Shown here one piece after another: positions 1 to 5,435 of a DNA stretch of 8,008 bases. The position numbers and the translations under genes are program-made. The notes beneath the pieces are model-generated. The model did not search any database and was not told the DNA's origin. It saw only the letters and a program-made list of their open reading frames with translations. Source of the DNA: DATKZS01 sp035527835 [NCBI: bacterium] (GTDB lineage Bacteria > RBG-13-61-14); NCBI GenBank assembly GCA_035527835.1, contig DATKZS010000218.1:1-8008 (forward strand). Reading direction: 5' to 3'. Position 1 is the first letter of the stretch. The number at the start of each line of letters is the position of its first letter.

Positions 1-33
1 ATTCTTCCTCACAATCTGATAGCTTCTCTTCAT
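1..33 (-). CDS. N-terminal 11 codons of an unidentified protein, cut by the window edge
   Basis: The minus strand reads ATG at 33-31 followed by an open frame to the window edge, giving MKRSYQIVRKN. A strong Shine-Dalgarno sequence (AAGGAGG, 41-47) lies 7 bases upstream of the ATG, so this is very likely a real translation start. The fragment is too short to assign a family. The RBS and start codon lie in a long inverted repeat (see 32-100), and the local DNA is AT-richer than the rest of the window. Both are common in transposase genes of insertion sequences, so an IS gene is one possibility, by inference only. Transcription of the RAYT gene runs towards it on the same strand. Confidence 0.6.
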   Translation of the reverse strand, partial: MKRSYQIVRKN

Positions 34-100
34 GGCGGTTCCTCCTTTAAAGAGATTTTTGGGTTAGCTGATTTTACAATCAGCTGGATGGAACCGCCAT
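32..100 (-). promoter_or_regulatory. Nested hairpin covering the RBS and start codon of the left-edge gene
   Basis: The 11-base arms ATGGCGGTTCC (32-42) and GGAACCGCCAT (90-100) are perfect inverted complements. In the minus-strand RNA the gene-proximal arm contains the last two bases of the Shine-Dalgarno core, the spacer and the first two bases of the start codon. Inside the loop is a second hairpin, AGCTGAT/ATCAGCT (66-72 with 79-85, six-base loop). RNA begun upstream of position 100 could fold and hide the start; RNA begun inside the loop could not. The hairpin is visible in the sequence; its regulatory role is inferred. Confidence 0.6.
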
Positions 101-269
101 CCTTTTTAAGAACCTTCAACTATGGATGGGACAGCCTCGCAGTTGGAGTTCATTTTTAGACTCTCTTATCTCAGAGGATGCCTCTGAATTATCCAATTTG
201 TTGGATAAAATATCTGCAAAGTTTCTCACTATTGATTCAGATAAAGAGGATCATGACTAAAAAGCTATC
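101..269. other. AT-richer stretch without a confident gene
   Basis: This stretch separates the left-edge gene from the repeat/transposase unit. A plus-strand frame is open from 72 to the stop at 258-260. Its only ATG in frame is at 126 and would give 44 residues starting MGQPRSWSSF and ending in an acidic tail, DSDKEDHD. There is no ribosome binding site before that ATG and I do not recognise the protein. It could be the eroded 3' end of an older gene. I see no RNA gene or other signal here. Confidence 0.25.
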
Positions 270-314
270 TTGCCCGCGGAGCTTCGCTTTGTGGGCGGCA
301 TCGCCGCAGGATGC
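270..314 (-). repeat. Diverged REP-like element, inverted relative to the main array
   Basis: Read on the minus strand this begins GCATCCTGCGGCGATGCCGC and continues into a CCCACA-AAGC block. This matches the 5' two thirds of the array unit at 1050-1097 with several substitutions. The second hairpin is only partly conserved: the CTATGTGGG arm is replaced by a GC-rich sequence. It is the only copy seen in this orientation and lies beyond the 3' end of the RAYT gene. Confidence 0.6.
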
Positions 315-393
315 GCGGGATATTTCTTCCACCGATCGATCATCCGCTGCCCGACGTTAAACTCCTATTGCCTCCCCATAATGGCCGACATTC

Positions 394-443
394 CATCCCG
401 CGGCCCGGAGGCCGCCTATATAGCAGAGCTATGTGGGCTATCC
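394..443 (+). repeat. Diverged REP-like element at the 3' end of the RAYT gene
   Basis: This copy has the same orientation as the four-unit array but is more diverged. It keeps the CATCC start, the GCGGCC...GGCCGC arms, the TATAGCAGAGCTATGTGGG hairpin block and the final TATCC. Like the second array unit it is 50 bases long and has AGCAGAGCT instead of AGCGGAGCT. It ends 11 bases from the RAYT stop codon, so the transposase gene has related repeats on both sides. Confidence 0.75.
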
Positions 444-454
444 GTGCAACAGGG

Positions 455-985
455 CTAGAACCCCGGCTCGATTTTCACTCCCACGCTCTTATGCAGATAA
501 TACCAGCGCGCACTGCTCCAAATGTAATCCTGGGGTGAGGCCTCCAGGCCTTGCTTGACCGGGTTGTAATGCATGTAATCCAATTTCTCGTGGGCCTTTT
601 CATGGGAGCGCACGGAAAAATCATAATAACGGCGGGTCCAGACCGAGACGATGTCGCGTCCGTTCCGGGTGATGTGGAGGTACGGCAGAACGGACGGGGA
701 ATGTTGCTCGTAGTACTTGATGAGGTAATGCGCGGAGAGGCGTTTCCAGGTCTTCATGACCTCGGCCAGGACGGAATCTCCTTGCTTGAACCAGAGCAGG
801 GCGTGGACGTGGTCAGGCATGATGACGAACCCGGAAACACTGACGCGGCCCTGGCGGGAGAGGCCGGAGAGGACGGAGATGACGATCTGGCGGGAGCGGG
901 GAGTGTTGAGCAATTGGCGGCGGCCGGCGCAGCCGAAGGTGACGAAGTGAGTGTTGCCGCCGCCGGTGATAGTGCGCTTGGTCAT
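455..985 (-). CDS. REP-associated tyrosine transposase (RAYT), Y1/HUH single-domain nuclease
   Basis: This 176-residue protein belongs to the Y1_Tnp family related to IS200/IS605 TnpA. The metal-binding HUH motif is visible as MPDHVHALLW (His59 and His61). The catalytic tyrosine is most likely Tyr137 in DYMHYNPVKQGL, which matches the YIHxNPVxxGL signature of RAYTs. The ending YIWSSARWYY is also typical. Such enzymes cleave single-stranded DNA at REP hairpins, often beside a GTAG/GGAG tetranucleotide, and REP-like repeats flank this gene on both sides. Length and motifs look intact, so it may be active. The start is uncertain: ATG at 985 lacks a clear Shine-Dalgarno sequence, and a TTG at 1021 in the same frame would add 12 residues. 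I prefer ATG because ITGGGNTHFVTF is the usual beginning of the domain. Confidence 0.92.
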   Translation of the reverse strand: MTKRTITGGGNTHFVTFGCAGRRQLLNTPRSRQIVISVLSGLSRQGRVSVSGFVIMPDHVHALLWFKQGDSVLAEVMKTWKRLSAHYLIKYYEQHSPSVLPYLHITRNGRDIVSVWTRRYYDFSVRSHEKAHEKLDYMHYNPVKQGLEASPQDYIWSSARWYYLHKSVGVKIEPGF

Positions 986-1049
986 GAGAGGATTATATAT
1001 TGGAGGAAATGGCAGGCGCAAGGGGAAGTACTCTCAGGTTGTTGGGCGG

Positions 1050-1360
1050 GCATCCTGCGGCGGAGCCGCCCACATAGCGGAGCTATGTGGGGTATCCGGG
1101 ATGGGAGCGGGTGCCTGATATGACAGATGCTGGAAGGTATCCTGCGGCCGGGGGCCGCCCACATAGCAGAGCTATGTGGGGTATCCGGGATGTGGGCGGA
1201 CGCCAGATATGAAGCCGGCGACGGGGCATCCTGCGGCGGAGCCGCCCACATAGCGGAGCTATGTGGGGTATCCGGGATGGGAGCGGGTGCTCGCTATGGA
1301 GCGCCGGACCAAGCATCCTGCGGCGGAGCCGCCCACATAGCGGAGCTATGTGGGGTATCC
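1050..1360 (+). repeat. Tandem array of four REP-like double-hairpin units
   Basis: Four units begin at 1050, 1137, 1226 and 1313, spaced 87, 89 and 87 bases. Cores are 1050-1097, 1137-1186, 1226-1273 and 1313-1360. Cores 1, 3 and 4 appear identical; core 2 differs around its first hairpin and is 50 bases. Each core has a short GGCGG/CCGCC palindrome and a second hairpin with a perfect 9-bp stem, CCCACATAG/CTATGTGGG (1069-1077 with 1083-1091 in unit 1). Both loops contain CGGAG. The layout GGAG, three bases, then a palindrome resembles REP elements recognised by RAYTs. Linkers of about 39 bases are also related, beginning GGGATG and mostly GGGATGGGAGCGGGTGC. Frames running through the array are open by chance and encode no real protein. 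Confidence 0.92.
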
Positions 1361-1455
1361 CGGTCATTAGCACGGATTTCATGAATAAGATCCTGGCCAA
1401 CTCATGCAGTTTTAAGGACATAAATTTGTAGTCCATGCACCGGATTATTTTATGA

Positions 1456-1490
1456 AATGAGGGTCTGGCCCAAAAGGCCAGACCCTCATT
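1456..1490 (-). terminator. Strong hairpin downstream of the Fe-S oxidoreductase gene
   Basis: A perfect 15-bp stem, AATGAGGGTCTGGCC (1456-1470) with its complement at 1476-1490, encloses a 5-base loop. It starts 25 bases after the oxidoreductase stop codon. The minus-strand sequence after it (TCATAAAATAATCC) is AT-rich but has no run of T, so it is either an imperfect intrinsic terminator or an mRNA 3'-end stabilising hairpin. It separates the operon from the repeat array. Confidence 0.7.
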
Positions 1491-1515
1491 CAGGTTATCG
1501 CCCGGTTCGAGGTGC

Positions 1516-3624
1516 TTAGGCGGCCATGACCTCGATGACGGATTTTGAGACGACTTTGGGGAGGCCGCCCATGGCTTCGATGACGAGTTCGGAGATGTCG
1601 AGGACCTGCATTTTTTCATCAAGGTCCAGGAGTTTCACCGAGTCATTCAGCATCTGCAGGCAATAGACGCAGCCCACGGCCACAATGTCCGCTTTGCCCT
1701 GGACCGCTTCCTTGACCCGGGCAACGTTGATGCGCTCTCCGTTGGGGATGTCCATCCAGTAATGGCCGCCGCCGCCGCCGCAGCACTGGCTCCGCTCGCG
1801 GGTGTTCTTGAGTTCGACGAGCTTCACGCCCTTGATGCTCTTCAAGATCTCGCGGGGCATATCGTAGATGTCATTATAGCGGCCCAGGTAGCAGGGATCG
1901 TGATAGGCGATGGTGCGCTCGATGGGCAGTTCGAGGTCGAGCCGGCCGTCCTTGATGAGCTGATGGATGAGCTCGGTGTGGTGGAGGACCTTGAACTTGG
2001 CGCCGAATTGCGGGTATTCGTTTTTGAACACATTGTAGCAGTGCGGGCATTGGGTGACCAGGTATTTGAATTTTCGGCTCGAGATTTTTTCGATTTGGCT
2101 TTTCGCGGTGGCCTGGAACAGGTTCTCGTCGCCGAGCACGCGGGCGGGATCGCCGCAGCAAAATTCCTCGTCGCCCATGACGCCGGAGGATATGCCGGCC
2201 TCATGGAGGATGGTGATGACGTTATAGGCGACCTTCTGCTTAATCTGGTCGTAGGTGGTGCAGCAGCCGATCCAGATCAGCATCTCGCATTCCTCGCCGG
2301 CGCCGATCACGGGGATCTTCATGTCCTTGATCCACTTTGAGCGCTCCTCCTGGGGCCCGAAGGGGTTGCCGCCGCGTTCGAGGGTCTTCAGGGCCACCGC
2401 GGCGTCGGGGGGACACTGGCCGCGCATCATGACCTCGCCCCGGCGGAGCTCCATGATCTGGGGGACGTGCTCGATGTGGGCGGGGCAGACTTCCATGCAG
2501 GCCCGGCAGGTCCGGCATTCCCAGATCACATCGTTCTCGATGACGTTGCCGACAATGGCCGCGGGCTCTTCGGGGGCCGCCTCGCCCTCACCGGCCGGCT
2601 TGCCCTTTCCATTCTTGACGCTCTTTTGGAACTCGGACCAGGCGAACTCTTTCATGTCGTTGATGAAGGTCTTGGGCGCGAGAGGATGCTTATTGATGTA
2701 AGAGGGGCAGACCTCGAGGCAGCGGCCGCAGCGCAGGCAGGAATCGTAGTCCAGCCGCATCTTCCAGGTCAGGTCCTTGGCCGCGGATACGCCCACGTTG
2801 AAGTTATCCATGGCCGCCTCGTCGTTCATCATGGCCTCGATGTCGGGCCGCTCGAGAGAACCCTTGGGCTCGAGCGAGCTGAAGAAGGTGTTGAGAGGCA
2901 GGGTGATGATGTGGAAGAACTTGGTGTACGGGATCGAGCCGATAAAGGTGAAGGCGACCAGGGCATGGAACCACCACAGCCCCTGATACACCCGCATCAC
3001 GGTGGCCTCGCTCATCCCGCCCATAACCTTGGAAAAGACCAAGCCGACCGGGGCCCAGGCCGCCCAGTGGTCCGGGGTATTGGCGATGCGTAAGCCCTCC
3101 AGGACAAAACCGGTGAGGGTCGCCGCGAAGAGCAGGATCAACACGAAGGCGTCGTCCCACTTGTTGTCCAGCCGCTCGGCCTTGACCACGTAGCGCCGGA
3201 AGCTCGCGATCCCGAGCCCGATCAGGAGTGCTAAGCCGGCGAGATCGGCCATCAAGGACACGACGAGGTAGAGCGAACCGTTGTAGATCGGGATTTGGAA
3301 GTCCACATCCAAAAAGACAATGGCGGTCGTGAGGGTAAGCAGGGCGAAGCTCCAGAAGATCAGGACGTGCAGAAGGCCGCCGGTGCGGTCCTTAAGCACC
3401 CGGGTCTGGAACGGGATTTCCCAGAAGACCTTCCCGGCCCGCGCCACGTACTGGCCGAACCGTTTGGGGTCCGGCTGGCCTTGCCTCCAGAAATTGAATT
3501 TCCGATACGCCCCGTAGGCGAAAGCTCCCAGAGATACGGCCAGGATCGGATAAATGAAATACTTGAAGGGCGCGGCAATATGCCAGTACATCTCTCGATG
3601 CGGGATTTCGATGGGTAACTGCAT
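1516..3624 (-). CDS. Membrane-bound heterodisulfide-reductase-like Fe-S oxidoreductase (HdrD/EMO type)
   Basis: This 702-residue protein probably passes electrons between a soluble donor and the membrane quinone pool. Residues 1-240 form a NarI-like membrane domain with about five helices (roughly 22-42, 83-105, 117-141, 159-181, 214-236) and candidate heme ligands His86, His220 and His238. Two 4Fe-4S motifs follow: C296-C299-C302-C306 and C370-C373-C376-C380. Two CCG domains come next: C454/455, C489-C490, C526 and C529; then C578, C614-C615, C652 and C655. This order matches the EMO-type proteins that oxidise electron-transfer flavoprotein, and more distantly HdrD, DsrK and HmcF. No etf genes are visible here, so the partner is unknown. 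All cluster ligands look intact. The ATG at 3624 is preferred over an in-frame TTG at 3654 because AGGAGG lies six bases before it. It is probably the last gene of an operon with the two resolvase-like genes. Confidence 0.93.
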   Translation of the reverse strand: MQLPIEIPHREMYWHIAAPFKYFIYPILAVSLGAFAYGAYRKFNFWRQGQPDPKRFGQYVARAGKVFWEIPFQTRVLKDRTGGLLHVLIFWSFALLTLTTAIVFLDVDFQIPIYNGSLYLVVSLMADLAGLALLIGLGIASFRRYVVKAERLDNKWDDAFVLILLFAATLTGFVLEGLRIANTPDHWAAWAPVGLVFSKVMGGMSEATVMRVYQGLWWFHALVAFTFIGSIPYTKFFHIITLPLNTFFSSLEPKGSLERPDIEAMMNDEAAMDNFNVGVSAAKDLTWKMRLDYDSCLRCGRCLEVCPSYINKHPLAPKTFINDMKEFAWSEFQKSVKNGKGKPAGEGEAAPEEPAAIVGNVIENDVIWECRTCRACMEVCPAHIEHVPQIMELRRGEVMMRGQCPPDAAVALKTLERGGNPFGPQEERSKWIKDMKIPVIGAGEECEMLIWIGCCTTYDQIKQKVAYNVITILHEAGISSGVMGDEEFCCGDPARVLGDENLFQATAKSQIEKISSRKFKYLVTQCPHCYNVFKNEYPQFGAKFKVLHHTELIHQLIKDGRLDLELPIERTIAYHDPCYLGRYNDIYDMPREILKSIKGVKLVELKNTRERSQCCGGGGGHYWMDIPNGERINVARVKEAVQGKADIVAVGCVYCLQMLNDSVKLLDLDEKMQVLDISELVIEAMGGLPKVVSKSVIEVMAA

Positions 3625-3630
3625 TTTGCG

Positions 3631-3636
3631 CCTCCT
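3631..3636 (-). promoter_or_regulatory. Shine-Dalgarno site that fixes the oxidoreductase start
   Basis: AGGAGG on the minus strand lies six bases before the ATG at 3624. The longer frame from TTG at 3654 would place this site inside the coding sequence, so the ATG is the likely start and the predicted ten-residue extension is not translated. Confidence 0.85.
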
Positions 3637-3696
3637 ATAATACGCACCCCTCAACTACCGGGGAGCGGTTGGGGTACTACCCGGCCCATCTTGCGC

Positions 3697-4140
3697 TTAG
3701 GCCACAACCTTCAGGCTCGCGGCTTCGACCCGAGCCTCCGCTTCCTTTTTCGCCCGTTCCGCCAGGTTGACGGCATAGCGATGGCGGACCTGCTGGCTGA
3801 CCATGTCCCACATATAGGAACTTGCGGCCAGGGTCACGTCCTGTTTGTCCAGCTCGGCAAGCAAGGGCTCGAGGTCCTTGTTCTTGCGGGCAAAGGCCCA
3901 GATGCGCTCGCAGAGGACCAGGTTATGTCTCTCCCGGCAGCTCAAAAGCTTCTGCACGCCCGGCCGGGCCATGACGTCCTTGTTGTAGGCGTCATCCTCG
4001 AAAACCGTGATCAACTCGACGCCCTCTTTCTCGGCCCACTTGGTGAGCCGCGCCCTCTGATCTTCCTTACCGATCACCTGGTCTGTGCCCGGGATAGGGA
4101 TCTCGCACACATAACCGACCGCTTTTTTCATCCTTTTCAT
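3697..4140 (-). CDS. Resolvase-fold pseudoenzyme, second copy of a tandem pair
   Basis: This 147-residue protein has the serine-recombinase N-terminal fold: KKAVGYV strand, KEDQR helix, RPGVQKLL, the ERIWAFARK segment and a basic C-terminal helix. Aligned by eye with gamma-delta resolvase, the catalytic serine position is Ile14, the first active-site arginine is Cys12, and the Asp-Arg of DRLxR is Trp-Ala. Arginines matching R45 and R71 (Arg59, Arg85) remain. It should not cut DNA. It also lacks the usual C-terminal helix-turn-helix. It is about 57% identical to the upstream neighbour over the same length without gaps (84 of 147, counted by eye). Start ATG at 4140 has AAGGAG seven bases upstream; the longer frame to 4257 runs into the neighbour's coding sequence. 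Function unknown; a structural or regulatory role is inferred. It lies 72 bp before the oxidoreductase gene. Confidence 0.82.
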   Translation of the reverse strand: MKRMKKAVGYVCEIPIPGTDQVIGKEDQRARLTKWAEKEGVELITVFEDDAYNKDVMARPGVQKLLSCRERHNLVLCERIWAFARKNKDLEPLLAELDKQDVTLAASSYMWDMVSQQVRHRYAVNLAERAKKEAEARVEAASLKVVA

Positions 4141-4177
4141 TTTCCTTCTCCTTTCCATATAACTTCGGCGTTGAAGA

Positions 4178-4621
4178 TTACGCGACCACTTTGAGATTCC
4201 TGGCTTCGGCCAGCGCCCGGGCTTCCTTGCGGCACCGGTCGGAGAGCTTGACGGCATAGCGGTGGCGCAGTTGCTGGCTCAGGCAGTCCCAGAGATAGGA
4301 GCTGGCCATCAGTTGCACGCCCTTGCGGTCGAGTTCTTTGAGGAAGGGATCGAGTGCCTTTTTCTTCCGGCTCAAGGACCAAACCCGCTCGACCAGGATG
4401 GTGTCGAACTCTTCCTTGCAGGCCAGGAGCTTCGCGAAGCCCGGCCGGCCGATGAAGTCTTCGGTGAACTTCTCGTCCTCGTAAATGCACGCCAGGTCCA
4501 GGCCTTCCTTTTGCGCGAACTTCAGCATCCGGAGCCTCTGGTCCTCCTTGCTGATAACCTCGTCAGTCCCGGGGATCGGGATGTCGCACACATAACCGAC
4601 GGCTTTTTTATTCTTTCTCAT
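4178..4621 (-). CDS. Resolvase-fold pseudoenzyme, first copy of a tandem pair
   Basis: This is also 147 residues and the probable first gene of the minus-strand operon, 37 bp before its paralogue. The resolvase-like core runs from KKAVGYV (residues 5-11) through KEDQR, the EDE strand end, RPGFAKLL, ERVWSLSRK and LKELDRKGVQLMAS. The catalytic motif GYxRVS is replaced by GYVCDIP, so the serine is Ile14. DRLSR is replaced by WSLSR, losing the key Asp-Arg. Features shared with the paralogue and absent from typical resolvases are the CxIPIPGTD segment, Cys12, Cys68, and the C-terminal SSYxWDxxSQQ and RHRYAV blocks. ATG at 4621 is chosen over one at 4639 because AAGGAGGT (4628-4635) lies six bases upstream. 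I do not know a function for this subfamily. Conservation of the same departures in both copies argues for a selected non-catalytic role rather than decay. Confidence 0.83.
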   Translation of the reverse strand: MRKNKKAVGYVCDIPIPGTDEVISKEDQRLRMLKFAQKEGLDLACIYEDEKFTEDFIGRPGFAKLLACKEEFDTILVERVWSLSRKKKALDPFLKELDRKGVQLMASSYLWDCLSQQLRHRYAVKLSDRCRKEARALAEARNLKVVA

Positions 4622-4677
4622 CTGAGTACCTCCTTCCATTTACTTGCCGCTTTTTTTTCGCTTCCGATCTCTTACTA

Positions 4678-4693
4678 TTCAATCTCGATGCCA
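4678..4693 (-). promoter_or_regulatory. Weak sigma-54 promoter candidate for the minus-strand operon
   Basis: On the minus strand TGGCAT-N5-TTGAA keeps the -24 GG and the TTG of the -12 box at correct spacing, but has A in place of the near-invariant C of the -12 GC. It would start RNA about 45 bases before the ATG at 4621. It is a hypothesis supported mainly by position. Confidence 0.2.
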
Positions 4694-4760
4694 AGGGACG
4701 GGCCGGTGGCAGCTCTCTGCCTGCAACAAATTGATATTTATAACGATTTTTCATGAAATC

Positions 4761-4766
4761 TGTATC
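4761..4766 (+). promoter_or_regulatory. TGTATC half-site of the dyad family
   Basis: A single TGTATC half-site followed by CG, as in the other copies. The right half is not conserved (AAACCG at the expected position). It lies 42 bases from the full dyad at 4802. Confidence 0.35.
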
Positions 4767-4801
4767 CGCCGGTAAACCGGGGGATGAGTTTTCAATCGTT
4801 T

Positions 4802-4820
4802 TGTATCAGGAGCGGATACA
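4802..4820. promoter_or_regulatory. Putative operator dyad 1
   Basis: TGTATCAGGAGCGGATACA is a perfect 6-N7-6 inverted repeat. It extends to 7 bp per arm if 4801 and 4821 are included. It is the full dyad nearest the minus-strand operon, about 180 bases before its first ATG. Confidence 0.6.
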
Positions 4821-4904
4821 ATAAACAAACCGGCCCCGTCCCGGTTGCCCGGATAACATGATGAAATAAAAAAGCTTTTCCAACGATGCCGGCAGAGTGG
4901 CCGA

Positions 4905-4923
4905 AATATCAGGAGCCGATGTC
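4905..4923. promoter_or_regulatory. Degenerate copy of the operator dyad
   Basis: AATATC-AGGAGCC-GATGTC keeps the central half of each arm and nearly the same spacer as dyad 1. It is weak alone and noted because it lies just before dyad 2. Confidence 0.2.
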
Positions 4924-4925
4924 CA

Positions 4926-4944
4926 TGTATCGCCGGCCGATACG
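4926..4944. promoter_or_regulatory. Putative operator dyad 2
   Basis: TGTATCGCCGGCCGATACG matches the 6-N7-6 pattern, with one change at the outermost base of the right arm. The spacer GCCGGCC differs from those of the other copies, so the arms rather than the whole sequence are conserved. Confidence 0.55.
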
Positions 4945-5126
4945 AGTGGTGAACTGGGATCCTTAAACACGGTGGGAGGCGGCCCTGGATTGGCGATTCC
5001 TTGGGGCATCGAGCAGCAACGTCCTTCAATGCCGTCCTTTTGCATGACTTTCAATCAGATCAATTGTAAAGATATTTGTCCGGTTGACAAAGACACCGCC
5101 GTTAAAGATATGTAAAATTTGACGGA

Positions 5127-5145
5127 TGTATCCGGTGGCGATACA
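5127..5145. promoter_or_regulatory. Putative operator dyad 3
   Basis: TGTATCCGGTGGCGATACA is a perfect 6-N7-6 inverted repeat with the same arms and spacing as dyad 1. It lies about 217 bases upstream of the sigma-54 promoter candidate, within the usual range of enhancer sites for sigma-54 activators. Confidence 0.6.
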
Positions 5146-5310
5146 CGGGCTGAGATAGAATGCATCCGTGCCGTGTTGCGCCCATGCCGCGCAATTTCGG
5201 GGGGACCCAGTGGTTTTCTCGCTACCGCATTGCAATCAATTGAAATCATGAATTTATTCCGGCCGGCTGACTTGGCGGATGTTTTAGCGCGATCCGGTCC
5301 GGCGCGGGGA

Positions 5311-5316
5311 TGTATC
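5311..5316 (+). promoter_or_regulatory. TGTATC half-site close to the sigma-54 promoter
   Basis: TGTATC followed by CGG as in dyad 3; the right arm is GAGATT, so only GA matches. It lies about 45 bases before the -24 box. Confidence 0.3.
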
Positions 5317-5361
5317 CGGCCGGGAGATTCAGGGAGCGCGGCCATCGAAAGTCGGGGTTCA

Positions 5362-5377
5362 TGGCACGTAAATAGCA
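5362..5377 (+). promoter_or_regulatory. Sigma-54 promoter candidate for the two-component operon
   Basis: TGGCAC-GTAAA-TAGCA matches the sigma-54 consensus TGGCAC-N5-TTGCA at all positions but one, with the invariant GG and GC exactly ten bases apart. RNA would start near 5388, giving a leader of about 48 bases before the kinase ATG. The second gene of the operon is itself a sigma-54 activator, so autoregulation is plausible. Confidence 0.55.
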
Positions 5378-5435
5378 CTAAAATCCTGCTGGAGTGGTCC
5401 GGAGCCGCGGATCGTCCGGAAGGTGGGGAGTATTG

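Larger units (their letters stand above)
4622..5435. other. 814-bp divergent intergenic regulatory region
   Basis: This region lies between the two outward-facing operons. Several short frames of 70-105 codons are open on either strand, but none has a good ribosome binding site, a recognisable domain or consistent codon use, so I call no gene. It contains a family of TGTATC-N7-GATACA dyads, extra TGTATC half-sites, a sigma-54 promoter candidate before the kinase, and an AACCGG-N7-CCGGTT dyad (4828-4846). Its length is large for a simple divergent promoter, so an unrecognised small RNA or eroded gene cannot be excluded. Confidence 0.6.

Noticed and set aside
551-1123. A 190-codon plus-strand frame opposite the RAYT gene, and similar frames at 1762-2340 and 2467-3093
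   Set aside because: They are complements of well-supported genes on the minus strand and show only compositional bias, with no domain.
1050-1360. A CRISPR array
   Set aside because: The repeats are strong double palindromes, the intervening sequences resemble each other, there are only four units and no cas gene; the neighbouring RAYT explains them as REP elements.
1083-1622. A 179-codon minus-strand frame and other frames through the repeats (982-1251, 1127-1384)
   Set aside because: Their sequence is made of repeated translations of the REP units (HIAPLCGRLRRRM, HIAELCGVSGM) and one runs out of frame into the oxidoreductase gene. They reflect open frames in the repeat DNA.
3697-4257. A longer N-terminus for the second pseudoenzyme, starting at 4257
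   Set aside because: The first 39 residues would overlap the neighbour's coding sequence and have no similarity to the paralogue; ATG at 4140 has a good ribosome binding site and gives equal lengths.
5084-5112. A sigma-70 promoter with a perfect TTGACA -35 box
   Set aside because: The -10 candidate at 17-base spacing is GATATG, a poor match, and the better TAAAAT at 5113 is 23 bases away. It remains possible but is weaker than the sigma-54 candidate.
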